Below are positions 10,401-17,744 of a DNA stretch of 33,533 nt, one piece after another. Location: positions 1 to 33,533 of the forward strand of contig WFVC01000089.1 of assembly GCA_015491815.1 (NCBI GenBank), read 5' to 3'. The number at the start of each line of letters is the position of its first letter. Within the stretch, counting starts at the first letter, position 1. A program made the translations under genes and the position numbers. The stretch is from Gammaproteobacteria bacterium. GTDB lineage: Bacteria; Pseudomonadota; Gammaproteobacteria; UBA6429; Thiohalophilaceae. Below the pieces are notes generated by a model. That model was not told where the DNA came from, ran no database searches, and worked only from the letters and a program-made list of their open reading frames with translations.

Positions 10401-13400
10401 CTTCCTGTACGGTGTACAGCAGCGCATCCAGACCATCGACAACCACCGCCGGGTTGCTCAACATGCCAAACAAAGTCAGCGGTTCGAGATCGGTAAAGTC
10501 GGGGGCGTCAATAGATACGCTACCGGCGACGCCATCGAAGAAGTCAGCAATATTATCAACGGTGATGGCCATGATGTTATTGCCTTCGCCGCCCACCGGA
10601 CTGGAGATGCTGGGGAAGTAAACCGGCAGGCTGATGTCCGCCGCCTGCGCCAGTCCGCCATTGCTAATGCCGATGCTCAGATCATCGGCATTGAGCGCGC
10701 CAAAATCGTATTCCGCATTGTTGAGGAAGATTTCAAGCCCGGAACCCAGCGATACGTCACCGCCAATGACATTGATGCCGAATGGCCCGGTCTGCGCGGT
10801 AAACTCAAGATCGCTGCCGGTGGCGCGCACATCAAAACTTACGCTGGCGCCATCCGCACCGCCATACATAAAGGCGCTCGGTGGCGTGCTCGCATTGACG
10901 CCGGAGAGATCCAGTCCCATCGAAAGATTGAACCCGCCCTCCACTTCCAGCCCCAGATCGCCGCTTGAAGAAACGCCGATGAAATTACCGAATTTATCAT
11001 TAAAGCCGGTAAAGCCCGCCAGATCAGCCAGCCTGTCCAGACTCAGTTCCATCGGCACATTCATGTCCTGCGTGCGCGTATAGTTCAAATCGATGCGCAA
11101 CGCCGCCGCGCCCGCGGCAGTGGTGTCCAGCACCAGCTCAACCAGATCACTGTCGGCGGCCAGTCCCAGATAATCTTTGATCAGGGTTTCGGTGGCCTGC
11201 ACGCTGCCGGCGGGATTCGCTTCGAGATCATCCACCAGCGTCGCAAATTGATCGGCCATAGTCAGCAGATCCGAGGTGCTGCGATTGATCACCGGCAGAT
11301 CTTTATCCAGCGCCTCGACCAGTCCGCCCGTACCGCCCTCGCCTTCCAGATCGCGCAGATAATCCACCGCCTGATTCAGACCGTGAATAACATCGCTAAA
11401 GCCGATGTTTTCAAACTTCAGATATTCGTCGATATCCGGGCCGTCAAAACTCACCTGAATCGCATAGTCGTCACTGCTGTCATTCATTACCGGCGCATTC
11501 GCCAGCCAGTCGACGATATTCAGATCCAGACTCACCGTCGCCGCAGCAAGGGAATCCATGCCGACGCCGGTTTCCGGCGTCACCGTCAGATCAACATCAA
11601 CATTGCCGGTAACCGTGGCGTCGACAATGCCGCTGGTCTCATTGGCAATATCGCCATCAGCCATTTTTTCCAGCAGGCGATCAAGGGTGATGCGACTGCT
11701 GTCGTTTTCACTGTCATAAAGATCCAGACTGGCGCTGGCGCTAATGCCGCCTGCGCTGCCATTCATGTTGAGGCCGAGGAAACCTAAATTAGCGCTGCCT
11801 GCAATATTGCCGGCGTCAAAGCTGACATTGCCACTAAAGCTGGCGTCCTCGATAAAGAATTCCGTGGCCCGGCCACGCGCAACCGGCTCGTTATTCGCCA
11901 CCCCGTTAACGCCGCTAAAATCAAATCCCAGTTCATCAGCGGCAATGCTGTTTATATCTTTCATCGCAAAGCGCGCCACACCGGCGTCAGCCGCAAGCTT
12001 GAATACAATCAGGTTGCTGTTCATGGCGCGGTAGGCTTCCACCCCGGCGGGCAGCGCGCTGCCATCGCTACCGACAGCGTCGGCCAGCGCCGCATTGATA
12101 TCATCGACCAGATCATCTACTGAACCATTGCTCGCATCAGCGGCAACGCTGATCACATAGTCTATTTCGTCTACGACCAGCGTGAAGGTTGCTGTATCAG
12201 TTAAGATCCCATCCAACGGCGTGGGGGAGATCATCACACCCAGTTCAGAATAGGCGGTGTTGTCCGTCGCGGCGCTGACTTCCACGCGACGCTCCAGCGT
12301 CTGCGCCGATGAAGTGCCGTCACCGTTATCAACCGTAGTGCTGCTGGGCAGGGCGGTCAGGGCAATGCGATTGCCGGTGTATTCGGCAACAATATCGCCG
12401 GCGGCAAAGTCTTGTGCCTGCAGGGCAAGATCCAGTGCGGCCTGCACATCGTCGAGTAACTCATCAATGGATGTCCGATCGGCATCTTCACTGCTATCCG
12501 GTGTGGCGTTGTTCGTGTCGGGAAGCACGTTAACAATCAGCGTAGTCAACAGCGTTTCTCCGCCGTCTGCTTCCTCATAAAGTGAGACATTAAAGGTCGC
12601 TGTATCGCTTAGCACGCCATCAGCAGGCAGATCGGGAGAAAACAGCGGCGGAGCAATATGCAGTTCTTCATTCGGCGCAAGATTGGCGCCGAAGGTAAAA
12701 GCCAGATCAGCGCTGGCGTTGATCCCCAATTCGCTGGCGGACTGAATGCCGCCAAAGCTGCCGAGGTCGACATCAAAGTCAACGCCGGTGCTGCTGTCAG
12801 TAAAAGTACGCGACCAGTCGAGACGGAAACTCAGATCCTGAGTGTCGACGTCATAGTCCGCCAGCACTTCAAAGTCCTCCGGGGTATAGTCCGCCAGCAC
12901 CGCGGTCAGTTTTTCTGACAGGGTTTGCACGCTATCGAAATAGAGAATCGGATTACCATCCGCATCGCGTTCAATAAAGCCCTGCTCATCGTATTGCGCC
13001 AGATTATTCAGAATCTCATTCCGGAAAGCCTGAGCAAAATCCAGCGTCTCGCCAATGGTCACGCCATCGGTCAGCGGAATTTCCAGATCCAGCACTTCGC
13101 TTTGTCCCAGTTGCAACAACCATTCATCCAGCTGGTTGAGCATGCCCAGCATTTCTTCGGCGCTGAGATTATTAAAATCGCGGATATCATTACTGAGCGT
13201 GACATCCGGGGATTCGCCGCTGAAAACATCCGCCGCTGTTACGCCAATCGTCTGCCCGGCAAAGGTATCCCAAAGCTGAGTCCGCTCGGAATCGCTATAA
13301 ACGCTGACCGGCAAACTCACATTCAGTCCATTGCCGGCCTGCTGCGTCAAATTTACAAGGCTGTTGATATCCGCTGACAGTTCACCTGTATTCAGGCGAT

Positions 13401-16047
13401 TGGCGCCATCGCCATCGATATCGTTAAAGCCAAGCTCCAGTCCGGCATCGAGCTGAATGCCGCCGCCGCTCACCGCGGCTTCAAGGAAACCGATATCAAC
13501 GCCGAAGTTCATGTCGCTGGCGTCGATGCCGGCGCTGACATCAAACTGATTGACATCGAGGAAAAAGTTGGCGGTGTTAGCATCATCGATGGCGAGGCTT
13601 AACGCCGCATCGAGATTCATTTGCGCTGACAGTTCAAAGGTGGCGGCCGCACCCAGTTGCACGCCCAGCTCGGCGGCTTCACGACCCAGATCGATATCAA
13701 AGGTGGTGCTGCGTTCGGCATTGTAGTTAAAATTAAATTTCAGTTCCGGATTGCCCGTTGCGCCGATGACGATATCCAGCGTCATGCCGGGGGCGATGCT
13801 GGCATTGAGGCCGCCGAGATCCGGATTGTCCTGTACATCGCTGACATAAAGCCCGGCCAGATAAGTCAGCAGACCGTCGCTGGTGGGAGTTTCACCCGCA
13901 TCTGCCGCTTCCGTAAAATAATTATCCAGCCGCTGCTGTAATTGCGCGATGCTGTTGCGCGCATCAAGCACCTGATCCAGCGTCAGGTTCAAGGTTGGCA
14001 AAGCATTGGCCATCTCACCGACATTGCCCAGCTCTCCCGCCCAGTTCGTCAACTGTTGCATGCCGTCTTCAAGCGCGGTTTGCCAGTCGCTGATGTCCAG
14101 CACGGCATTGGCAATCGCATCACTGGCGGCCAGATTCAATGTCACAGAATTGCTTCCGTCACCGATGGCAACGCTGCCCGCATTATTACTCAGCGTAAGT
14201 ACGCCACTGACGGCATCGAAGTCCGGGGTATTGCTGCCCCCGGTATCGCTCAGGCTGTCATTGCCCCAGCCATCGGCAAAAAAATAACTGTCATCACCTG
14301 CACCGCCCATCAGCGTATCGTCGCCCGCGTTACCGGTGATCTGATTATTACCGCTGTCGCCAGTCAGACTGTCATTGCCGCTGCCGCCGATAATATTGTT
14401 AATGTTGCTGATGCCGCCGGTGGCGCTGGCGCTGTTGGCGGAGAGATCGACATTGACCCCGTTCAACCAGCCGGAATAATCCAGCGTGGCCGCGCCGCTG
14501 CCGCCATCAATAATTCCAGCCAGCGCCGCGCCTTCCTCGATAATAAAGGCGTTGCTACCGCTGCCGCCGATCAGATTTTCAACATTACTGGCCGTTACCG
14601 TGTTGCTGCCATCGGTGACATTAACGCTGCCATCAGCATTAATATTAAACGTCAAGTCGCTGGTGACCTGAGAAAAGTCCAGCGTGTCGTTACCTTCACC
14701 GGCAAGCTCGATAACGCTATCGCTGCCCCAGTCATCCTGAAAAACATAACGATCATCACCCAGTCCTCCTGTGAGGGTGTCATCTTCTGCGACATTACTG
14801 GTGAGCGTATCGGCGTTATCGGTGCCGACTATATCCGCCAGCACATGCGCGTAATCAGTGGCTGATGTAAACAATGAGGCGGCTTCAATCGCGCCGGTGG
14901 CCTGCTCAAGATCCCAGTCGCCACCGCTGGCCGCGCCACCGCTATTATCATCGGAAGCGGCCACATCCGCGCCGGTCAACTCGCTGATGCGAGTGATGAA
15001 TTCAACCCCGGCCTGTCCGTCCGCCACATCACAGCCGTACAGAAGAACATCGGCGTTCTCGCTCAGGGCTTCGCCCCATTGACGCAACTGGTTCTGGTAA
15101 CTGTTCAGACTGGCGTTATTGATACTGGCGTTGCCCAGTCGCAAATAGCCGGCGGCGCCATGCGATAATACATTCACGGCGGCGACATTTTCATATTGCG
15201 CCAGCACTTCGGTGATCTGAGTCAGACCGTCGCGGTTGCTGTCGAGGACGAACACCTGCACCTGAGAAGCGGAACCGGTTTGCGCATCGTCATTAATAAG
15301 CGGCAACTCGATCGAAGCCGGGACGACACTGGCCAGATCAACATAGGCAGGCGCATCGCTTGTCTTCGGCGCATCGCCACTCTCTGCTGCGCCGCTGTCC
15401 GCCGGCAACGATGAAGTCCCGGTTGCGGTTTCCGGACTGGATTCCGGCAATGTCGCCAGCAACGATTCAAACTCCGGCACGGAAGGATCGACAAAAACCA
15501 GTTGTAAACCGGATTGCGCGTTAAACGCCGCTGCGGCATCTGCCGGCAGAGTGCTAATCTGCATGTCCGTAGCAGGATCGGCTGCATCGGCTTCCGGATC
15601 TGCAGCCTCACCGGCGGCAGTCGCATCGTCTGCTGAAGCCGTATTTTCTTCGTTGTTTTCGTCCGCCGCACCGGCGTCTGTATTTTCCACCTCAGCCTTA
15701 TCCAGCGCCGAAGCTTCGGACGCCGGGCGGGGAAGTTCCGGCGTTGCCGTCTCATCATGTTCAACAACCGGGGTATCCGCCGATACCGGCTCATCGGCAT
15801 CAGCCTGTGTCGCGGTAAGCGGGGGTTCAAATTCAACGCTGTTATCAACACTGACGGTCTGCGCGTCGTCGAGTAGAAGATCCTGCGCCATATCCTGAGG
15901 CGGAATGGCAAGCTCGGCTGATAGCAGGATGCGCGGTTCCAGCGGTTCTAATAAAATTTCTGAACCAGGTAATATTTCCGAGGCGGCGTTATCACTGCCA
16001 GCGCTGTTCTCCTGTTTGCGCGCAGATTTTTTTAAATATTTAAACAT
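4495..16047 (-). CDS. Giant LEPR-XLL / DUF4347 / RTX-repeat surface protein, putative LapA-like adhesin
   Basis: 3850 residues, ATG 16047 with GGAGAAG upstream. Order from the N-terminus: a basic start; the LEPR-XLL motif (LEPRILL, residues 36-42); an acidic Ala/Asp/Glu-rich linker with TAAG at 143-146; a DUF4347 domain (about 180-392; SHG at 295-297, YGCD at 337-340); an RTX-like block (about 405-605); about 2000 residues of repeated amphipathic beta-type modules with EF-hand-like loops; strong RTX nonapeptides (about 2645-2770); a long beta-solenoid-like stretch of GxxNDxxxV repeats; a third RTX block (about 3440-3603); nine prolines; and a tail of about 160 residues with a basic end. The protein is strongly acidic and Cys-poor: by eye only C339 and two Cys in the tail. 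LEPR-XLL and DUF4347 occur in very large, probably surface-exposed proteins. The TolC gene 27 bases upstream, the adaptors downstream and the nearby lapD/lapG-like genes indicate an exported, probably releasable adhesin. The ligand is unknown. Confidence 0.9.
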   Translation of the reverse strand: MFKYLKKSARKQENSAGSDNAASEILPGSEILLEPLEPRILLSAELAIPPQDMAQDLLLDDAQTVSVDNSVEFEPPLTATQADADEPVSADTPVVEHDETATPELPRPASEASALDKAEVENTDAGAADENNEENTASADDATAAGEAADPEADAADPATDMQISTLPADAAAAFNAQSGLQLVFVDPSVPEFESLLATLPESSPETATGTSSLPADSGAAESGDAPKTSDAPAYVDLASVVPASIELPLINDDAQTGSASQVQVFVLDSNRDGLTQITEVLAQYENVAAVNVLSHGAAGYLRLGNASINNASLNSYQNQLRQWGEALSENADVLLYGCDVADGQAGVEFITRISELTGADVAASDDNSGGAASGGDWDLEQATGAIEAASLFTSATDYAHVLADIVGTDNADTLTSNVAEDDTLTGGLGDDRYVFQDDWGSDSVIELAGEGNDTLDFSQVTSDLTFNINADGSVNVTDGSNTVTASNVENLIGGSGSNAFIIEEGAALAGIIDGGSGAATLDYSGWLNGVNVDLSANSASATGGISNINNIIGGSGNDSLTGDSGNNQITGNAGDDTLMGGAGDDSYFFADGWGNDSLSDTGGSNTPDFDAVSGVLTLSNNAGSVAIGDGSNSVTLNLAASDAIANAVLDISDWQTALEDGMQQLTNWAGELGNVGEMANALPTLNLTLDQVLDARNSIAQLQQRLDNYFTEAADAGETPTSDGLLTYLAGLYVSDVQDNPDLGGLNASIAPGMTLDIVIGATGNPELKFNFNYNAERSTTFDIDLGREAAELGVQLGAAATFELSAQMNLDAALSLAIDDANTANFFLDVNQFDVSAGIDASDMNFGVDIGFLEAAVSGGGIQLDAGLELGFNDIDGDGANRLNTGELSADINSLVNLTQQAGNGLNVSLPVSVYSDSERTQLWDTFAGQTIGVTAADVFSGESPDVTLSNDIRDFNNLSAEEMLGMLNQLDEWLLQLGQSEVLDLEIPLTDGVTIGETLDFAQAFRNEILNNLAQYDEQGFIERDADGNPILYFDSVQTLSEKLTAVLADYTPEDFEVLADYDVDTQDLSFRLDWSRTFTDSSTGVDFDVDLGSFGGIQSASELGINASADLAFTFGANLAPNEELHIAPPLFSPDLPADGVLSDTATFNVSLYEEADGGETLLTTLIVNVLPDTNNATPDSSEDADRTSIDELLDDVQAALDLALQAQDFAAGDIVAEYTGNRIALTALPSSTTVDNGDGTSSAQTLERRVEVSAATDNTAYSELGVMISPTPLDGILTDTATFTLVVDEIDYVISVAADASNGSVDDLVDDINAALADAVGSDGSALPAGVEAYRAMNSNLIVFKLAADAGVARFAMKDINSIAADELGFDFSGVNGVANNEPVARGRATEFFIEDASFSGNVSFDAGNIAGSANLGFLGLNMNGSAGGISASASLDLYDSENDSSRITLDRLLEKMADGDIANETSGIVDATVTGNVDVDLTVTPETGVGMDSLAAATVSLDLNIVDWLANAPVMNDSSDDYAIQVSFDGPDIDEYLKFENIGFSDVIHGLNQAVDYLRDLEGEGGTGGLVEALDKDLPVINRSTSDLLTMADQFATLVDDLEANPAGSVQATETLIKDYLGLAADSDLVELVLDTTAAGAAALRIDLNYTRTQDMNVPMELSLDRLADLAGFTGFNDKFGNFIGVSSSGDLGLEVEGGFNLSMGLDLSGVNASTPPSAFMYGGADGASVSFDVRATGSDLEFTAQTGPFGINVIGGDVSLGSGLEIFLNNAEYDFGALNADDLSIGISNGGLAQAADISLPVYFPSISSPVGGEGNNIMAITVDNIADFFDGVAGSVSIDAPDFTDLEPLTLFGMLSNPAVVVDGLDALLYTVQEGLNSEVLDVNLPFLGDALQPAAQFIEDFREDTLAYLSTVLQRSGADDPDVLVQETLFNIFASEADGAERLFGEFGGLGLLQDRDGDGIDLDDIEVTGFGLTDTFGQFDFQIGQSYLWDQPVDFDIGLPALGLDLDAGVELGIEWLMDFGFGIDQTDGFYFVTENANEIEINTYAALTDGAGGPASAEGTLGFLQVNAEDAFDPATDAEDDIAYSHLALNFGVELDDPNNDGRLTFGEMVSPATGFKDIVSANANGHALGDLDVNVSFGGLDELLSEVPGLSGLGGLLPEIDFALALDWTFLDADTAADSNSFGGSPEVAFNNIELDLGSFISEFAGPFLEQIGDVLDPLDWLIGPDGMLNKRLPVISDLSGYTVTLASLAELYDPGARITPFLNSVQQIYNLIDMVTDAADDANGGNLVLDFGNLNLTEMSGGDLRGLSSLSGLTAPSRPDIDLDSIGGNGDAREFAKTVTSETSVGEGSVDFAILKPVNIFGLLLGKDDVNLITYDLPKLEFNFDYRQSFPVFGPLSANLRGAFNAGVDLAMGYDTLGLSRFLKTDNPAELINGFFVSDIDFGTGEDVLEAWLRGSIAAGASLNLLVAEAGVEGGIRTGIDFNLSDLNNDGKVRFTEMGANLRYNDSNPLAVFDISGAIDWFFRAFVEVDLLLFTFEDSMNLGSGTIYDFEVPFNRLPVLAQEVGTDLILNIGKNAEARLQGNAVDGNETITVSFDDNGNDDAGDDEYVISYLESGILYEDRYSAVGIEKLVIDGGAGNDRITIDSSVTIATEIDGGSGDDIITGGSGADIIRAGEGRDQIDGRGGNDELYGDEGGDIIEGGAGDDVLYGGAGNDILRGFGGDDALYGEQGNDTLEGGLDNDTYYFANDFGNDTVEDTGSDLNRATGRVGDTWDFTAVSTDINFDFGSAGYLDGDIVKATNLTNSVTEVASQRFAVETVLGGSGAGGTGSDTFNIYRTADYGDNPGRDVLLLDGRGGSDTYISYFKPAWVPIPISMDVAIRDQGNLWDTDKAIAFGSDNDDLLDVNAISVDSYKPFTITSQVDVVAVAPPVVDRTNADKQSFGYGVYGSDSGLESLEVIAKQGDDTVFVESTPDYLAASVSGNEGDDVITVGRSSIATEGLLDNIDGNEQTGALVIRGDEDNDTLIIDDSGDTSNNLDGVLTDEYLSGMGMTIGIDYGAIESVGLAMGGGNDIFTVAGSIGGATYLTGNGGSDIINIQSASGVLQARGGAGNDSITLQNNNSGSEVSLFGESGEDILNVQRMIEPVIVRGGDDNDVINVGSAAPNSGGTVNFISDLLDVDGEAGTDTLNVDDTAETEDDALRVTATRLTGLGMSDGIDYANMEFINIGSGSGNDVVDVESTAAGSLTTIATFGGDATVNVSSDAPINSGNLDGIEGELTLLMGAGVNELNISDKGSTVADDNILITQNRITGLAPAAINYFTGGRYDKGVNIWFGEGSDTATVTSTHADSITTIRANDGDDRITAVDADASADDGVLILLGENGNDTLDAGSWHSATIMFGDDGDISYSRDVKNMDSLLSVSSNRFDEGDEDTLIGGSDSDILIGGTGADILIGNGGDDLVFGDNAQVNFVNGLPALMQTFNLYPDDEAQAGIDIPGGNDVIEGNAGNDKLFGGNGEDRLFGGSGDDILLGDGGKVRVNDTLVVAETTGFFIGGVDFLDGGNGDDWMLGGADGDLFVGNFADDIIVGDYARITVEDGKGLSVVRLGQGKLDLITSTLFTLYTPDVLAFGPFSITGIPPLGSAATAYEPVYNSISMPVGSSAQDIEPPPPPPPPPEPSAGEVAFEEALRANPPAAGSDEIKPAPAPVVEEKVETPVVKEPELDCTRVEGKRLGIGELWDQLLDSDSVDEAVGVASDMIDVIITGEPKKLPDAIDCKPVNDSKDEHSANEHTVLEPMLALSSVLGIQAYTKSANSQSRFNRKAFAKLERESEARRYSSW
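5238..5728 (-). repeat. RTX calcium-binding nonapeptide block, C-terminal
   Basis: Within the giant protein (about residues 3440-3603), repeats of the GGxGxDxLx type run in series: DTLIGGSDSDILIGG, GADILIGNGGDDLVFGD, then after a short insertion GNDVIEGNAGNDKLFGG, EDRLFGGSGDDILLGD, and finally DDWMLGGADGDLFVG. They should fold into a Ca2+-dependent parallel beta-roll, typical of type I secretion substrates. Unlike classic RTX toxins, about 230 residues follow the block rather than a short C-terminal signal. Confidence 0.85.
7738..8113 (-). repeat. RTX calcium-binding nonapeptide block, central
   Basis: This is the most regular RTX block of the giant protein (about residues 2645-2770). It begins GGAGNDRITI and continues through GGSGDDIITGGSGADII, GRGGNDELYGDEGGDII, EGGAGDDVLYGGAGNDIL and GEQGNDTLEGG. 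It ends in a DTYYFANDFGNDTVED cap like the caps that close many beta-rolls. It separates the beta-module region from the downstream beta-solenoid-like region. Confidence 0.88.
14230..14835 (-). repeat. RTX-like block, N-terminal
   Basis: Residues about 405-605 of the giant protein, directly after DUF4347. The repeats are looser than in the other blocks: DDTLTGGLGDDRYVF, a GGSGSNAFII segment, IIGGSGNDSLTGDSGNN and GDDTLMGGAGDDSYFF. Two DxYxF-DxWGxDS caps divide it into two units. It was probably secreted early or late with the DUF4347 head, depending on export direction, which the sequence does not settle. Confidence 0.7.
15610..15621 (-). other. Candidate LapG cleavage motif TAAG in the giant protein
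   Basis: Codons ACT GCC GCC GGT encode T143-A144-A145-G146, in a disordered acidic linker between the LEPR-XLL motif and the DUF4347 domain. LapG of Pseudomonas fluorescens cuts LapA between the two alanines of a TAAG sequence near the N-terminus. The match is exact, and a LapG-like protease is encoded at 22227-23078. Other Ala pairs occur nearby, but none in the T/P-A-A-G form. Cleavage here is inference. Confidence 0.5.
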
Positions 16048-16074
16048 GGATCACTTCTCCACCGGCATGAAGTT

Positions 16075-17427
16075 TTATTCCAGCCAGTTGTTAATCGCCA
16101 GCAGATCCTGTTCCGTCAGATTTCCGGTTACTTTTTTAAGGCGTAAACTGTTTAGCAAATACTCATAGCGCGCCTGCGCATAATCTTTTTTCGCCTGATA
16201 AAGATCGCGTTCGGCGTCCAGCACATGAATATTCGTGTTCAGGCCGGACTTGAAGCCTTCGCGCTTGGCTTTCAGGGTGCGCTGCTGTGACTTTACCGCA
16301 TGACTCAACGCTTCCACCTTGCTGATCGCGCTGATCACGCCGTGATAGGCCGCCGTGGTTTTACGCACGACCAGTCGGGTCTGCTGTTCCAGATCCTGTT
16401 TGGCCTTGGCGTACAGCTCTGCGGTTTCCCGGCTGCGCGAACTGACCATGCCGCCTTCATAAATGGGCAGGCTGAAACGCAACAGAATGTCCCGGTTTTT
16501 GACTTCGCTGCCACCGCCAAACAGGGTGCCGCCGGTGTCGCGATAATTCTGCCGCGCCACCACATCCAGAGTGGGCAGGTGACCGGCCTTCTGACGTTCC
16601 TGTTCATGCCGCGCGATTTCTACGGCATAGCGGGCAATCAGAATGTCCGGATTGGACTCCATGGCGATATCCACCCAGGCCTGCAGATCTTCCGGCTCAG
16701 GCCGTTCCAGCACGATGTCGTTTTTCAGGCGATTCAGGTTTTGTGGTAATTCCCCGGTGGACTCGCGCAGTTCCTGCTGGGTATCTTCAACCGCGAAACG
16801 ATTCTCGACGCTCACCGACTCCACCCAGGCATAACGGGCTTCAGCATCCAGTTTATCCGTCAGTCGCGCCAGTCCCATTTTGTAGCGGCCTTTGGCCAGA
16901 TCCAACTGGCGTTTTACCGCGACTTTTTCGGTTTCTGAAAATTCAAGCAGATCCTGCGCGGCCAGCACCTTCATATAGCGCTCGCTGGTGCGTAGAATCA
17001 GATCCTGACGCGCCTTGAAAAATTCAATTTCCGCTTTCTTGCTTTCCACTTCCGCCTGACGAATGCGCACGATGCTGGCCCACTGGAACAGGGGCTGGGT
17101 TAGTTTGAGGGTATAGCTATTGGTGGGGAAACGGGTCTGGCCGACGGCAAACACGGCATTATCACTGCTGATCACATCCTGCGTCGTTTCGGTGCGCTCG
17201 ATATCCAGACTGACATTGGGCAGATAGCCCGCCTGCGCCTGATTCAGCGATTCTTCCGCCGCCCGCCGCGCATGCAGACTGCCAACGAACAGGGGATCAT
17301 TGACCAGCGCTTTGCGATATATTTCCTCCAGATTCTCAGCATGCACTGATGTGATTGTGAACAAACTCAGCAGTATGATTAAAAAGTTAACTATGCGCAG
17401 ACAGGGGGGGCATGTTTGCAGTGACAA
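16075..17427 (-). CDS. tolC: TolC-family outer-membrane efflux/secretion channel
   Basis: 450 residues from TTG 17427, chosen because GAGGAG lies 7 bases upstream. A GTG at 17442 would add five residues but has no ribosome site. A signal peptide is clear, with a hydrophobic core VNFLIILLSLFTI followed by SVHA and cleavage before ENLEE. The mature part shows the duplicated TolC fold: EEIYRKALVNDPLF at the start, AGYLPNVSLDIER, then in the second half a VEIARHEQERQKAGHLPTLD segment and FSLPIYEGGMVSSR. The length is normal for the family. It is the outer-membrane exit duct for type I secretion and efflux, equivalent in role to LapE. The giant protein gene starts 27 bases after its stop, so the two are almost certainly cotranscribed. 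Transcription should start in the 17443-17744 region shared with the divergent response regulator. Confidence 0.92.
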   Translation of the reverse strand: MSLQTCPPCLRIVNFLIILLSLFTITSVHAENLEEIYRKALVNDPLFVGSLHARRAAEESLNQAQAGYLPNVSLDIERTETTQDVISSDNAVFAVGQTRFPTNSYTLKLTQPLFQWASIVRIRQAEVESKKAEIEFFKARQDLILRTSERYMKVLAAQDLLEFSETEKVAVKRQLDLAKGRYKMGLARLTDKLDAEARYAWVESVSVENRFAVEDTQQELRESTGELPQNLNRLKNDIVLERPEPEDLQAWVDIAMESNPDILIARYAVEIARHEQERQKAGHLPTLDVVARQNYRDTGGTLFGGGSEVKNRDILLRFSLPIYEGGMVSSRSRETAELYAKAKQDLEQQTRLVVRKTTAAYHGVISAISKVEALSHAVKSQQRTLKAKREGFKSGLNTNIHVLDAERDLYQAKKDYAQARYEYLLNSLRLKKVTGNLTEQDLLAINNWLE

Positions 17428-17442
17428 GCTATCTCTCCTCAC

Positions 17443-17744
17443 AATTTATTATTGATTATTTTGTTCATACTGAATGCCGCGCTACGACCGGCATTTCAGT
17501 TTAACTGGCAGGAATATCCTGATATATTTGCAGAGGATTATGGAACCAATTCACACTTTTGTAAATATAATAAAGGACTTATGACTTTCGATATATTTTT
17601 GCCCAGCTGCAGACACACGCTTTACTAAAGTGGTATGGTTCAAAGCCTGTAAAAATTTTATGGTTCCCTGTCTTCATCTTTTGCTAAACTGGAACCGGAA
17701 CTATTTTGTTAAGTGCTATTCATTTTTCGACCTGGAATGCCCCT
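17443..17744. promoter_or_regulatory. Divergent control region between tolC and the response regulator
   Basis: About 300 AT-rich bases between two divergent genes. A TATAAT box lies at 17566-17571 on the plus strand without a convincing -35 at normal spacing. A motif recurs: TGGAACCA at 17541-17548, GGTTC at 17637-17641, GGTTCC at 17662-17667 and GGAACC at 17691-17696. The last two face each other, as expected for operator half-sites. A 15-codon open frame (17581-17628, ATG after AAAGGACTT) also begins here; it is too short to call. Binding of the adjacent response regulator is plausible but not shown by the sequence. Confidence 0.35.

Noticed and set aside
13942-14865. Plus-strand open frame of 307 codons
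   Set aside because: Same situation: antisense to the giant gene's first RTX-like block and the following region, with a composition dictated by the other strand.
17508-17540. Sigma-54 promoter (TGGCA ... TTGCA) before the response regulator
   Set aside because: The GG and GC elements are more than 20 bases apart, against the required spacing of about 10.
17706-17744. TTG start extending the response regulator by 13 residues
   Set aside because: The extra residues have no place in the receiver fold, and ATG 17745 aligns with the usual start of the family.
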